A stretch of 64,000 nt of DNA, taken from NCBI RefSeq assembly GCF_030124145.1, contig NZ_JASKMS010000027.1, forward strand, positions 1 to 64,000. The letters run 5' to 3'. Made by a program: the position numbers and the translations under genes. Each line of letters opens with the position of its first letter. The stretch's first letter is position 1. A model generated the notes under the pieces. It did not search any database, was not told the DNA's origin, and was given only the letters and a program-made list of their open reading frames with translations. The stretch comes from Streptomyces sp. 378 (lineage in GTDB: Bacteria; Actinomycetota; Actinomycetes; Streptomycetales; Streptomycetaceae). Positions 23,529 to 32,867 of this stretch are shown here, in pieces.

Positions 23529-25292
23529 TCAGAGCCGCTCGGGCGTCCGGATGCCCAGCAGGGCCATGCCCCGGTGGAGCGTGCGGGCCGTGACGTCGCA
23601 GAGGAACAGACGGTTCTCGATCTGCTCGGGCGTCTCGGCCTTCAGCACCGGGCACTTGTCGTAGAACGTCGTGAAGAGCGACGCCAGCTGGTACAGATAC
23701 GCCGTCAGCTTGTGCGGGGCGTGCTCCGCCGCCGCCTCCGCCACCGTCTCCCCGAACGAGTCGACGTGCAGGCCCAGCGCGCGCTCCGCCGCGTGCAGGT
23801 CCAGCTCCGGGTGGGCGGCGGGACGGGCCTCGCCGGCCTTGCGCAGGATCGACCGGATCCGGGCGTAGGCGTACTGGAGGTACACGGAGGTGTCGCCGTT
23901 GAGTGAGACCATCTGGTCCAGGTCGAACTTGTAGTCGCGGTTCGCCGACGTCGACAGGTCCGCGTACTTCACCGCGCCGATGCCCACCTGGGTGCCCCGC
24001 TCGGCGATCTCCTCCTCGGAGAGGTCCTGGGCCTTCTCCCGGACCACGGCCGAGGCACGGTCGATCGCCTCGTCGAGCAGGTCGACCAGGCGGACCGTCT
24101 CGCCCTCACGGGTCTTGAACGGCTTGCCGTCCTTGCCGAGGACCGTGCCGAAGGCGAGCTGGACCGCTTCGACGTCGTCGTTCAGCCAGCCGGCGCGGCG
24201 GGCCGTCTCGAAGACCATCTTGAAGTGGAGCGACTGCCGGGCGTCCACGACGTAGAGGAGTGTGTTCGCCTTGATGTCGAAGACCCGGTCGCGGATCGCC
24301 GAGAGGTCGGTCGCCGCGTAGCCGTAGCCGCCGTCCGACTTCTGCACGATCAGCGGGACCGGCTTGCCGTCCGGGCCCTTGACGTCGTCGAAGAAGACAC
24401 AGAGGGCGCCTTCGGAACGGACCGCCACGCCCGACTCCTCCAGGAGGCGGCAGGTCTCGGCGAGCATGTCGTTGTACCCCGACTCGCCGACGATGTCCTC
24501 GTCGCGGATCTCCATGTCCAGCTTCTCGAAGACGGAGAAGAAGTAGATCTTCGACTCGTCGACGAACTTCTGCCACATGGCGAGGGTCTGCGGGTCGCCC
24601 GCCTGGAGGTCCACCACCCGGCGCCGGGCACGGGTCTTGAACTCCTCGTCGGAGTCGAACAGCTTGCGCGAGGCCTTGTAGAGGCGGTCCAGGTTCGACA
24701 TCGCCTCCTCGCCGCTCACCTCACCGGACTCGTGGTCCAGCTCGTGCGGGTGCTCCTCCAGGTACTGGATGAGCATGCCGAACTGGGTGCCCCAGTCGCC
24801 GATGTGGTGACGCCGGACCACGTGCTCGCCGGTGAACTCCAGCAGCTGCACCACCGAGTCGCCGATCACCGCGGAGCGCAGGTGCCCGACGTGCATCTCC
24901 TTCGCCACGTTCGGCTGGGCGTAGTCGATGACCGTGGTGCCCGGCCGCTCCGCGCGCGGCACGCCGAGGCGGCCGGTGTCGTCCGCGTAGCGCGCGGCGA
25001 GGTTGCGGGTGATCGCGCGGTCGGTGACGGTGACGTTCAGGAAGCCGGGGCCGGAGACCTCGACGTCCTTGATCAGCTCACCCGACTCCACCCGGGAGAC
25101 GACCTGCGTGGCCAGCTCGCGCGGGTTGGCCTTCTCCTTCTTCGCGAGGGCCAGGATTCCGTTGGCCTGGAAGTCGGCCCGGTCGCTTCGTCGCAGCAGC
25201 GGATCCGCGGAACCGGCCTGCGGCAGGGCTGCCGACAGGGCCGCCGCGAGGCGCTGGTGGACGGAATCGCTGAGGGACGTGACCGAGGCCAT
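23529..25292 (-). CDS. argS: Arginyl-tRNA synthetase
   Basis: A 587-residue class I aminoacyl-tRNA synthetase that charges tRNA-Arg. The N-terminal Add1 domain covers 1-115. The HIGH motif is VAKEMHVGHLRSAVIGDS near 125-142; the arginine signature YDLSAIRDRV-like YAATDLSAIRDRVFDI lies near 325. The KMSKS loop is weak (GKDGKPFKTREGETV near 385), normal for ArgRS. The anticodon-binding helical domain ends the protein. ATG at 25292; GAGGAGAACGG lies rather far upstream. Divergent from lysS over a 150-base gap. Confidence 0.97.
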   Translation of the reverse strand: MASVTSLSDSVHQRLAAALSAALPQAGSADPLLRRSDRADFQANGILALAKKEKANPRELATQVVSRVESGELIKDVEVSGPGFLNVTVTDRAITRNLAARYADDTGRLGVPRAERPGTTVIDYAQPNVAKEMHVGHLRSAVIGDSVVQLLEFTGEHVVRRHHIGDWGTQFGMLIQYLEEHPHELDHESGEVSGEEAMSNLDRLYKASRKLFDSDEEFKTRARRRVVDLQAGDPQTLAMWQKFVDESKIYFFSVFEKLDMEIRDEDIVGESGYNDMLAETCRLLEESGVAVRSEGALCVFFDDVKGPDGKPVPLIVQKSDGGYGYAATDLSAIRDRVFDIKANTLLYVVDARQSLHFKMVFETARRAGWLNDDVEAVQLAFGTVLGKDGKPFKTREGETVRLVDLLDEAIDRASAVVREKAQDLSEEEIAERGTQVGIGAVKYADLSTSANRDYKFDLDQMVSLNGDTSVYLQYAYARIRSILRKAGEARPAAHPELDLHAAERALGLHVDSFGETVAEAAAEHAPHKLTAYLYQLASLFTTFYDKCPVLKAETPEQIENRLFLCDVTARTLHRGMALLGIRTPERL

Positions 25293-25441
25293 AGGTAAGG
25301 GTGCCGTTCTCCTCGTGGGGATGGATAGACCCGCCCAGTATCCCATGGGGGTAAAGCCGTTTTTCCGGGCGCGAGCAGGTCTGGGACAATGGTGCGGTCA
25401 GCCGTGCGACCGTACCGGCTGCCCGATGCAGAAAGAAGGAC

Positions 25442-27187
25442 GTGCCGATCGTGGCTCAGAGCACCGAGACCACCGACTGGGTCTCCCGTTTCGCGGATGA
25501 GGTCATCGAGGAGTCGGAGCGCCGGGCCCCGGGCAAACCCGTCGTCGTCGCGTCCGGCCTCTCGCCGTCCGGCCCCATCCACCTGGGGAACCTGCGGGAG
25601 GTCATGACCCCGCACCTCGTCGCCGACGAGATCCGCCGCCGGGGCCACCGGGTGCGGCACCTGATCTCCTGGGACGACTACGACCGGTACCGCAAGGTGC
25701 CGGCCGGTGTCCCGGGCGTGGACGAGTCGTGGGCCGAGCACATCGGCAAGCCGCTGACGTCCGTACCGGCGCCCAAGGGCTCCTCGTACGCCAGCTGGGC
25801 CGAGCACTTCAAGGCCGCGATGATCGAGTCGCTGGCCGAGCTCGGCGTGGAGTTCGACGGGATCAGCCAGACCGAGCAGTACACCTCGGGTGTGTACCGC
25901 GAGCAGATCCTGCACGCCATCAAGCACCGCGGCGACATCGACGCGATCCTCGACCAGTACCGCACGAAGAAGGCCCCGGCCAAGAAGCAGCAGGGGCAGA
26001 AGCCGGTCGACGAGGCCGAGCTGGAGGCCGCCGAGGGCTCCGGCGCGGCCGCCGAGGACGACGGCGGCTCCGGCTCCGCCGGGTACTTCCCGTACAAGCC
26101 GTACTGCGGCAACTGCGAGAAGGACCTCACCACCGTCACGTCCTACGACGACGACTCCACCGAGCTGACGTACGCCTGCACGGCGTGCGGCTTCTCGGAG
26201 ACGGTCCGGCTGAGCGAGTTCAACCGCGGCAAGCTGGTCTGGAAGGTCGACTGGCCGATGCGGTGGGCGTACGAGGGCGTCGTGTTCGAGCCCTCCGGTG
26301 TCGACCACTCCTCGCCGGGGTCGTCGTTCCAGGTCGGTGGGCAGATCGTCGGGATCTTCGGCGGGAAGCAGCCGATCGGGCCGATGTACGCCTTCGTCGG
26401 GATCTCCGGCATGGCGAAGATGTCGTCCTCGAAGGGCGGCGTGCCCACCCCGGCCGACGCCCTGCGGATCATGGAGCCGCAGCTGCTGCGCTGGCTGTAC
26501 GCGCGCCGCCGGCCGAACCAGTCCTTCAAGGTCGCCTTCGACCAGGAGATCCAGCGGCTCTACGACGAGTGGGACCGGCTGGACGCCAAGGTCGCCGACG
26601 GCAGCGCCCTGCCGGCCGACGTGGCCGCGCACGCGCGTGCGGTGGGTACGGCCGCCGGTGCGCTGCCGCGGACGCCCCGGCCGCTGTCGTACCGGACGCT
26701 GGCGTCCGTCGCGGACATCACCGCCGGGCACGCGGACCAGGCGCTGCGCATCCTCAGCGAGCTGGACCCGGAGCAGCCGCTGACCTCGCTCGACGAGGCC
26801 CGCCCGCGCTACGACAAGGCCGAGGCCTGGATCAACACGCACGTCCCGGCCGACCAGCGGACGATCGTGCGGGACGAGCCGGACGCCGAGCTGCTGAAGT
26901 CGCTGGACGAGCAGGGCCGCGAGTCGCTGCGGCTGCTGCTCGACGGGCTGGCCGGCCACTGGTCGCTGGACGGGCTGACGCACCTGGTCTACGGCGTGCC
27001 GAAGGTGCAGGCCGGGTTCTCCGCCGACGCCACGCCGAAGGAGCTGCCGCCGGAGATCAAGACCGCCCAGCGGTCCTTCTTCGCCCTGCTGTACCACCTG
27101 CTGGTCGGGCGGGACACCGGGCCGCGGCTGCCCACGCTGCTGCTGGCGGTGGGGCAGGACCGGGTGCGGTCGCTGCTGGGGGACTGA
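25442..27187 (+). CDS. lysS: Class I lysyl-tRNA synthetase
   Basis: A 581-residue lysyl-tRNA synthetase of the archaeal-type class I, not the usual bacterial class II. HIGH motif: GLSPSGPIHLGNLRE near 38-52. KMSKS motif: GMAKMSSSKGG near 322-332. A Cys4 zinc knuckle (YCGNCEKD ... YACTACGF) lies near 222-247, and a Glu/Ala/Gly-rich linker is near 195-212. The start is GTG at 25442; a second GTG at 25451 sits at better distance from AAGGAC. Streptomyces often keep both LysRS classes. A canonical terminator follows. Confidence 0.95.
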   Translation: MPIVAQSTETTDWVSRFADEVIEESERRAPGKPVVVASGLSPSGPIHLGNLREVMTPHLVADEIRRRGHRVRHLISWDDYDRYRKVPAGVPGVDESWAEHIGKPLTSVPAPKGSSYASWAEHFKAAMIESLAELGVEFDGISQTEQYTSGVYREQILHAIKHRGDIDAILDQYRTKKAPAKKQQGQKPVDEAELEAAEGSGAAAEDDGGSGSAGYFPYKPYCGNCEKDLTTVTSYDDDSTELTYACTACGFSETVRLSEFNRGKLVWKVDWPMRWAYEGVVFEPSGVDHSSPGSSFQVGGQIVGIFGGKQPIGPMYAFVGISGMAKMSSSKGGVPTPADALRIMEPQLLRWLYARRRPNQSFKVAFDQEIQRLYDEWDRLDAKVADGSALPADVAAHARAVGTAAGALPRTPRPLSYRTLASVADITAGHADQALRILSELDPEQPLTSLDEARPRYDKAEAWINTHVPADQRTIVRDEPDAELLKSLDEQGRESLRLLLDGLAGHWSLDGLTHLVYGVPKVQAGFSADATPKELPPEIKTAQRSFFALLYHLLVGRDTGPRLPTLLLAVGQDRVRSLLGD

Positions 27188-27195
27188 GCCACTGA

Positions 27196-27226
27196 GGGGG
27201 CCCTCACAGGAGGGCCCCCCTTTTTT
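27196..27226 (+). terminator. Intrinsic terminator of lysS
   Basis: A 10-bp GC stem (GGGGGCCCTC / GAGGGCCCCC) with an ACAG loop, followed by six T residues. One of the few canonical intrinsic terminators in the window. Confidence 0.93.
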
Positions 27227-27311
27227 GTGTCAGGCCTTCTGGAAGAGCGGCATCGTCGACGAGCCGAAGGCCTCGGTGTCGGTGTGCGTGCTGATTCCGG
27301 CATGGCCCCGG

Positions 27312-28661
27312 TTATGCGATGTGGTCCTCTTCCAGTTCCGCGTTGTGGCGGTTCGTGAAGCGGTTGACCATCCGCTTGGCATCCTCCGCGGGCAGGCCGA
27401 TACCGAACTCGGCCTCCACGTTGTCCATCAGCTCGCGCGGCGTCGGGTAACTGCCGTTGATCGACTGCTTGAAGACCTGGTAGTACGACTCCTCGTCCGG
27501 CGCGGCGCCGGGCAGCGGGGCGCCGCCGCCGTCCCCCAGTTCACGGGTGCGGCCCGGGCCCACCGGGATGGGGAAGCTGCCGGTGTCCTCCGGGGAGGGC
27601 TCCTGCTCGAACTGGGCCTGGTACCGCTCGGGGTCCTGCTCGAACTGGGCCTGGTACCGCTCGGGGTCCTGCTCGAACTGGGCCTGGTACCGCTCGGCCT
27701 CCTGCTGCTCCGCGATCCACTGGGCGTACTGCTCCGCCGGGTCGTAGTCGGGGTCGTAGCCGCCCTGGTACTCGACCTCGCGGGGCGTGTTGAACCACGG
27801 GCTCTGCTCGGGCTCCGGGACGCTCGCCGGCTGCCCGGCCTCGTGGTTGCCCTCCAGCTGCGGCCGCTGCTCGACGGGCGGTGCCGCCCGCAGCGGGGCG
27901 GGCGTCGCAGCGGCGGCGCGACCGCCCGCGGCCATCTCGGTCCGCTGAGGCGCCGGGGGTATCAGCGCCGGCTCTATGCCCGCCGCCGCCAGTCCCGCGG
28001 GAGCCGTCTCCGCCAGCGGCACCCCGTACCGCGCCAGCCGCAGCGGCATCAGGGACTCCACCGGTGCCTTACGGCGCCAGGCCCGGCCGAACCGCGACCG
28101 CAGCCGGGCCTGGTAGACCAGACGCTCCTGCTCCAGCTTGATGACCTGCTCGTAGGAGCGCAGCTCCCACAGCTTCATGCGGCGCCAGAGGAGGAACGTG
28201 GGGAGGGGGGAGAGGAGCCAGCGGGTGAGGCGGACGCCCTCCATGTGCTTGTCGGCCGTGATGTCCGCGATGCGGCCGATCGCGTGCCGGGCCGCCTCGA
28301 CCGAGACCACGAACAGGATCGGGATCACCCCGTGCATGCCCACACCGAGCGGATCCGGCCACGCCGCGGCGCCGTTGAACGCGATCGTCGCCGCCGTCAG
28401 CAGCCAGGCCGTCTGACGCAGCAGGGGGAACGGGATCCTGATCCAGGTGAGGAGCAGATCCAGGGCCAGCAGGACGCAGATGCCCGCGTCGATGCCGATC
28501 GGGAAGACGTACGAGAAGTTCCCGAAGCCCTTCTGCAGGGCCAATTCGCGGACCGCCGCGTACGAACCGGCGAAGCCGATACCGGCGATGATCACGGCGC
28601 CGGCCACGACCACGCCGATGAGAACGCGGTGCATCCGAGTCAGTTGCAGTGGCGCGGCCAC
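27312..28661 (-). CDS. DUF2637 membrane protein with C-terminal 11-residue repeats
   Basis: A 449-residue protein. Residues ~12-125 hold four hydrophobic segments of the DUF2637 family (IGVVVAGAVIIAGIGFAGSYAAVRELA, VFPIGIDAGICVLLALDLLL, and so on), related to plasmid-spread (Spd) membrane proteins. A basic cytosolic region follows (LWRRMKLWELRSYEQVIKLEQERL). The C-terminal half is Pro/Gln/Glu-rich and includes three tandem copies of ERYQAQFEQDP, then a compact last domain (ESYYQVFKQSINGSYPTPRELMD). GTG at 28661 follows GGGGAGGGGAG. Function unknown; possible role in mycelial DNA transfer is inference from the family. Confidence 0.8.
   Translation of the reverse strand: MAAPLQLTRMHRVLIGVVVAGAVIIAGIGFAGSYAAVRELALQKGFGNFSYVFPIGIDAGICVLLALDLLLTWIRIPFPLLRQTAWLLTAATIAFNGAAAWPDPLGVGMHGVIPILFVVSVEAARHAIGRIADITADKHMEGVRLTRWLLSPLPTFLLWRRMKLWELRSYEQVIKLEQERLVYQARLRSRFGRAWRRKAPVESLMPLRLARYGVPLAETAPAGLAAAGIEPALIPPAPQRTEMAAGGRAAAATPAPLRAAPPVEQRPQLEGNHEAGQPASVPEPEQSPWFNTPREVEYQGGYDPDYDPAEQYAQWIAEQQEAERYQAQFEQDPERYQAQFEQDPERYQAQFEQEPSPEDTGSFPIPVGPGRTRELGDGGGAPLPGAAPDEESYYQVFKQSINGSYPTPRELMDNVEAEFGIGLPAEDAKRMVNRFTNRHNAELEEDHIA
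27601..27699 (-). repeat. Three tandem 33-bp in-frame repeats
   Basis: Units at 27601-27633, 27634-27666 and 27667-27699. The first two are identical and the third differs only in its last bases. They encode three copies of RYQAQFEQDPE in the DUF2637 protein, so copy number can change without a frameshift. Confidence 0.95.
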
Positions 28662-28749
28662 CCGTACTCCCCTCCCCTTGCGTGTTGTTGCGCGCAACAG
28701 GGTGGCACATATGTGCGGAGGACGGGTGGCCGGTTCCCGTCGGGACGGT

Positions 28750-29652
28750 TCAGCTCTTCGACGTCGGTTTCTTGGACGGCGACGTCGAGGCGTCCTGCGA
28801 GGCCTCGTCCGAGGCATCCTGGGAAGCCGACCCGGACGGCGACTTCGAGGGGGACTTCGACTCGGTCTTCGAAGGACCGGCGCTCGCCTTGCCGCCGCCG
28901 CCGCCGGCGCCGTTCGCGTCGGACACCGCGGCCACGACCTCCTTGGCCGCCTTCTTCGCGTCCTTCAGCAGGTCGTCGCCGCTCGGCGTCTTGTCACCGG
29001 CCAGACCGGCGCCGTTGTAGTCGAGCGTGACGACGACGTTCTCGACGCGTGCCACGATCGTCTGCTGCTTGAAGGTGCCTTCCTTCTTCTTCAGGTCGTA
29101 GCGCACGGCCGTCGCCTGGTCGCCCGTGCCGGTCACCGGCTCGGTCTTGACGCTCTTCGCGCCCTCGACGGCCTGCGCCTCCTGGACCTGCTTCTCGAAG
29201 TACTCCTGGGCCAGCTCGTCGGCCGGGCCGCGGGTGACGTCCGACTCGAAGCGCAGCATCGACACGTTCAGCCAGCGGAACTGCGAGCCCTTCACGCCGT
29301 TGTTGTCGAGGCTGTTCCAGGAGCAACTGGCACGCGTCGAGATGTCGTCCGACTTGCCCTCCTTGCCGGACTTGCCCTCCGGTACGAGGTCCTTCAGCGT
29401 CTTCTTCGAGAACGCCTTGCACGGCTCCGGAAGCTTGCCGTACGCCGCCGCCCGCACCGTCGGGGACGGGCTCGCGGACGCGGACGCCGCGGCCTTCCCC
29501 GCCGTGTCCGTGCTGTCGCCGGAGCCGGAGTCCGAGGAGCAGCCGGCGGCGACCAGCATCACGGGGACGGCGGCCGCGCAGACAAGGACGCGGTTGAGGC
29601 GCTTCGCTGGCTGGTCTCGCTGTGCTCGTCGCTGCATGGTTCCTTCACTCAT
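28750..29652 (-). CDS. DUF3558-like lipoprotein (1)
   Basis: A 300-residue secreted lipoprotein. Signal peptide at residues 1-39 with lipobox VAAGC. A Ser/Ala-rich linker follows, then a domain with LPEPCKAFSKKTLKDLVPEG and the second Cys in ASCSWNSL, the PC...CxW pattern of DUF3558 (mycobacterial LprB/C-like) proteins. The C-terminus is a Ser/Lys/Pro-rich tail. Start ATG at 29652 or 29637. It is a paralogue of the next gene upstream, same strand, gap about 120 bases. Function unknown; anchored outside the cell. Confidence 0.82.
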   Translation of the reverse strand: MSEGTMQRRAQRDQPAKRLNRVLVCAAAVPVMLVAAGCSSDSGSGDSTDTAGKAAASASASPSPTVRAAAYGKLPEPCKAFSKKTLKDLVPEGKSGKEGKSDDISTRASCSWNSLDNNGVKGSQFRWLNVSMLRFESDVTRGPADELAQEYFEKQVQEAQAVEGAKSVKTEPVTGTGDQATAVRYDLKKKEGTFKQQTIVARVENVVVTLDYNGAGLAGDKTPSGDDLLKDAKKAAKEVVAAVSDANGAGGGGGKASAGPSKTESKSPSKSPSGSASQDASDEASQDASTSPSKKPTSKS

Positions 29653-29771
29653 GACGCTCGTGGTTCCCTGCGGTCGGAACGGGTCCGGGTGGTCACGGTA
29701 CGCGGTGAGGCGACGGTGTGTTCTTCCTTCCCGCGCTTTCCGGGTTCGCGTGAAGGGGCCGTGAAGAGGCC

Positions 29772-30590
29772 TCAGTCGCTCAGCGAATCCGCCAGCTGGG
29801 AGGCCAGTTTCTGCGCCCTGTCCTGCATTTCCTTGCTGTCCGGGACGACGCCGACGGTCGTCGGCTGCTCCGCGTACTCGATGGTCACGATGACGTTGGA
29901 CGTGCGGAACGCCACAGTCACCGTCCGCTGCTCGGCCGTCGAGCCGGAACTGTTCAGACCGTCGTCGAGGAAGGCCTCGTCGCCGAGGTCCTCCAGCACC
30001 CGGGGCTGCAGCTCGGTCGGGGCCGCGGACGGGGACGCCGAGGGCGAGGAGGAGCCGGACGGAGAAGGGGAACCGCTCGGGGACGCGGCCGAACCGCCCG
30101 CCGGGGTACCGCCGGTGGGCGCCGTCCCGGTGGCGGTCGGCGCGGGCAGGTGGGCCGAGGCCTCCTGCTCCGCGAAGAGCTGCTCGGCCTGGCTGTCGTC
30201 GCTGACGGAGTTGTCGTAGGAGACGACCCGCTCGAAGTCGATCCACAGATGGTCGGTGGCGTCCGGGGAGTCGACCTTCCAGCGGCAGCCGACCTTGCGG
30301 TCGGTGTCGAAGGTGCTCGTCGGCTCGCCCTCGTAGGCCCTCTCGCGTTGCTCCTCGTCGCGGATCCGCCGGATGCCGGGGAGGAGTTCGTCGAGCGTGC
30401 TCTCGCTGACCACGGCGCAGGGCTCGGGCAGCGTGCGGTAGCGGCCGGGCTCGGCGGCGGGCGACGCCGTGCCGGCGTCACCCGGGTTGGAGTCGTCCGC
30501 CGAGCCGCCGTCGGCCGAGCCGCCGGTGCAGCCGGCCAGTACCGCCGCGAGGAGCACGGCGATACCGGGTGCGTACGCCTTCCGTTGCAC
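29772..30590 (-). CDS. DUF3558-like lipoprotein (2)
   Basis: A 272-residue lipoprotein, paralogue of its downstream neighbour. Signal peptide VQRKAYAPGIAVLLAAVLAG with lipobox LAGC at about residue 21. The domain shows YRTLPEPCAVVSESTLDELLPG and VGCRWKVDS, the same two-Cys layout. A long Ser/Pro/Gly spacer (about 150-195) breaks the domain before TVTVAFRTSNVIVTIEYA. GTG at 30590. Its promoter region is shared divergently with rtcB and contains the palindrome ACACAATGTGT at 30645-30655. Confidence 0.82.
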   Translation of the reverse strand: MQRKAYAPGIAVLLAAVLAGCTGGSADGGSADDSNPGDAGTASPAAEPGRYRTLPEPCAVVSESTLDELLPGIRRIRDEEQRERAYEGEPTSTFDTDRKVGCRWKVDSPDATDHLWIDFERVVSYDNSVSDDSQAEQLFAEQEASAHLPAPTATGTAPTGGTPAGGSAASPSGSPSPSGSSSPSASPSAAPTELQPRVLEDLGDEAFLDDGLNSSGSTAEQRTVTVAFRTSNVIVTIEYAEQPTTVGVVPDSKEMQDRAQKLASQLADSLSD

Positions 30591-30761
30591 GTGGTGGCCC
30601 CTCTCGAGACGGATATTGGCTTGCCGCCGCAGGGCGGACGATGAACACAATGTGTATCGCACGCACAGCCGTGAACGCCGGTCCGATTTCCCTTTCGTCG
30701 ACCTTGGCTCCGGTATTTGCTGTTGAAGACTTCTGTTTGCTTACGGGGGATTGAGGGCGTT

Positions 30762-31955
30762 ATGTCGTACGTAGAGATGCCGGGTGCGAAGGTACCGATC
30801 CGGATGTGGACCGACCCGGCCTCGGTCGAGGAGTCGGCGCTCCAGCAGCTCCGGAACGTCGCCACCCTGCCGTGGATCAAGGGCCTGGCCGTCATGCCCG
30901 ACGTGCACTACGGCAAGGGCGCGACGGTCGGCTCGGTCATCGCGATGCAGGGTGCGGTGTGCCCCGCGGCGGTGGGTGTCGACATCGGCTGCGGAATGTC
31001 GGCGGTGCGGACGTCCCTGACGGCGAACGACCTGCCTGGCGACCTGTCCCGGCTGCGGTCGCGGATCGAGCAGGTGATTCCGGTGGGGCGGGGGATGCAT
31101 GACGACCCCGTGGACCCGGGGCGCTTCCACGGGCTGGCCACCGCCGGGTGGGACGACTTCTGGGGGCGGTTCGGCGGGGTGGCGGAGGCGGTCAAGTTCC
31201 GTCATGAGCGGGCCAGTAAGCAGATGGGCACGCTCGGATCCGGGAATCACTTTGTCGAAGTGTGCACGGATACAACCGGTTCTGTCTGGCTGATGCTGCA
31301 CTCCGGTTCCCGGAACATCGGCAAGGAGCTGGCCGAGTACCACATCGGCGTGGCCCGGAAGCTCCCGCACAACCAGGGTCTGGTCGACCGCGACCTCGCG
31401 GTCTTCGTCGCGGACACCCCGCAGATGGCGGCCTACCGCAACGACCTGTTCTGGGCCCAGGAGTACGCGAAGCGCAACCGCTCGATCATGATGGCGCTCC
31501 TGAAGGACGTGGTCCGCAAGGAGTTCAAGAAGGCCAAGCCCACCTTCGAGCCGGAGATCAGCGCGCACCACAACTACGTGGCCGAGGAGCGCTACGACGG
31601 GATGGACCTGCTCGTGACCCGCAAGGGCGCGATCCGGGCCGGCTCCGGCGAGTACGGGATCATCCCCGGCTCCATGGGCACGGGTTCGTACATCGTGAAG
31701 GGCCTCGGCAACGCCAAGTCCTTCAACTCGGCCTCGCACGGCGCGGGTCGGCGCATGAGCCGCAACGCGGCCAAGCGCCGGTTCTCGACGAAGGATCTGG
31801 AGGAGCAGACCCGGGGCGTGGAGTGCCGCAAGGACTCCGGCGTCGTGGATGAGATTCCGGGCGCCTACAAGCCGATCGAGCAGGTCATCGACCAACAGCG
31901 TGACCTCGTTGAGGTCGTGGCGAAGCTGAAGCAGGTCGTCTGCGTGAAGGGCTGA
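30762..31955 (+). CDS. rtcB: RtcB family RNA ligase
   Basis: A 397-residue RtcB ligase that joins RNA 2',3'-cyclic-phosphate (or 3'-phosphate) ends to 5'-OH ends using GTP and Mn2+. Metal and catalytic motifs are present: MPDVHYGKGATVGSV near 46-60, VGVDIGCGM near 71-79, LGSGNHFVEV near 160-169, HSGSRNIG, and the guanylated His in SASHGAGRRMSR at about 326. Length is typical. No archease gene is adjacent. ATG is preceded by GGGGGATTGAGGG. Divergent from the lipoprotein gene. Confidence 0.95.
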   Translation: MSYVEMPGAKVPIRMWTDPASVEESALQQLRNVATLPWIKGLAVMPDVHYGKGATVGSVIAMQGAVCPAAVGVDIGCGMSAVRTSLTANDLPGDLSRLRSRIEQVIPVGRGMHDDPVDPGRFHGLATAGWDDFWGRFGGVAEAVKFRHERASKQMGTLGSGNHFVEVCTDTTGSVWLMLHSGSRNIGKELAEYHIGVARKLPHNQGLVDRDLAVFVADTPQMAAYRNDLFWAQEYAKRNRSIMMALLKDVVRKEFKKAKPTFEPEISAHHNYVAEERYDGMDLLVTRKGAIRAGSGEYGIIPGSMGTGSYIVKGLGNAKSFNSASHGAGRRMSRNAAKRRFSTKDLEEQTRGVECRKDSGVVDEIPGAYKPIEQVIDQQRDLVEVVAKLKQVVCVKG

Positions 31956-31965
31956 CCGGACGGCT

Positions 31966-32742
31966 CTACGCCTCCCGGTGCACCTTCGTGTTCGACGCCT
32001 GGGCGCGGGGGCGCAGGACAAGGAGATCGACGTTGACGTGGGCGGGGCGGGTGACCGCCCACGTGATCGTCTCGGCGACGTCGTCGGCCGTGAGGGGCTC
32101 GGCGACGCCCTGGTAGACCTTGGCCGCCTTGTCCTCGTCACCGCCGAAGCGGGTCAGGGCGAACTCGTCCGTCTTGACCATGCCGGGGGCGATCTCGATG
32201 ACGCGGACCGGCTGTCCGACGATCTCCAGGCGGAGGGTCTCGGCGAGGACGTGAGCGCCGTGCTTGGCGGCTACGTAGCCACCGCCGCCTTCGTAGGTGC
32301 CGTGGCCGGCGGTGGAGGAGACGACCACGACCGTGCCGTCGCCGCTCGCGATCAGCTTGGGCAGCAGGGTCTGGGTGAGGTTGAGGGTGCCGATGACGTT
32401 CGTCTCGTACATCTGGCGCCAGTCGGCCGGGTCGCCGGTCGCGACGGGGTCGGCGCCGAGTGCGCCGCCCGCGTTGTTGACCAGCACGCCGATCGTCTTG
32501 AACGCCGTGGCGAACTCGTCGACGGCGGCGCGGTCGGTGACGTCGAGGGCGTACGCCGTGGCCTGGTGGCCGGCCCTGGTGATCTCCTCGGCCAGGGCCT
32601 CGATGCGGTCCTTGCGGCGTGCGGTGAGGACGACGCGGTAGCCCGCCGCGGCGAGCTGCCGGGCCGTGGCGGCGCCGATCCCGCTGCTCGCACCCGTGAC
32701 GACGGCGATGCGGGAGGCTGCGGGCGGGGCTGCGGTGGCCAT
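31966..32742 (-). CDS. SDR family oxidoreductase
   Basis: A 258-residue classical short-chain dehydrogenase. Cofactor motif VVTGASSGIGAATARQL near 13-29, NNAGG near 89-93, catalytic Ser in VVVVSSTAGHG near 138-148, and YVAAKHG (YxxxK) near 155-161. The Arg-rich segment TARRKDR after the second strand favours NADPH. Substrate unknown. ATG at 32742 follows GAGGAG. Convergent with rtcB with only 10 bases between stops. Confidence 0.92.
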   Translation of the reverse strand: MATAAPPAASRIAVVTGASSGIGAATARQLAAAGYRVVLTARRKDRIEALAEEITRAGHQATAYALDVTDRAAVDEFATAFKTIGVLVNNAGGALGADPVATGDPADWRQMYETNVIGTLNLTQTLLPKLIASGDGTVVVVSSTAGHGTYEGGGGYVAAKHGAHVLAETLRLEIVGQPVRVIEIAPGMVKTDEFALTRFGGDEDKAAKVYQGVAEPLTADDVAETITWAVTRPAHVNVDLLVLRPRAQASNTKVHREA

Positions 32743-32867
32743 GGGTGCTCCTCGGGTCCTCGGGCGTGCGGCGGCCCGGCGTGCGCGTCGGGCCCGCGGC
32801 CAGGATAGGCGGGCCCCGCGGTGGGAGAATGGGCCTGGATGGTCCCCTGATTCTCCCGGAGGCGATC

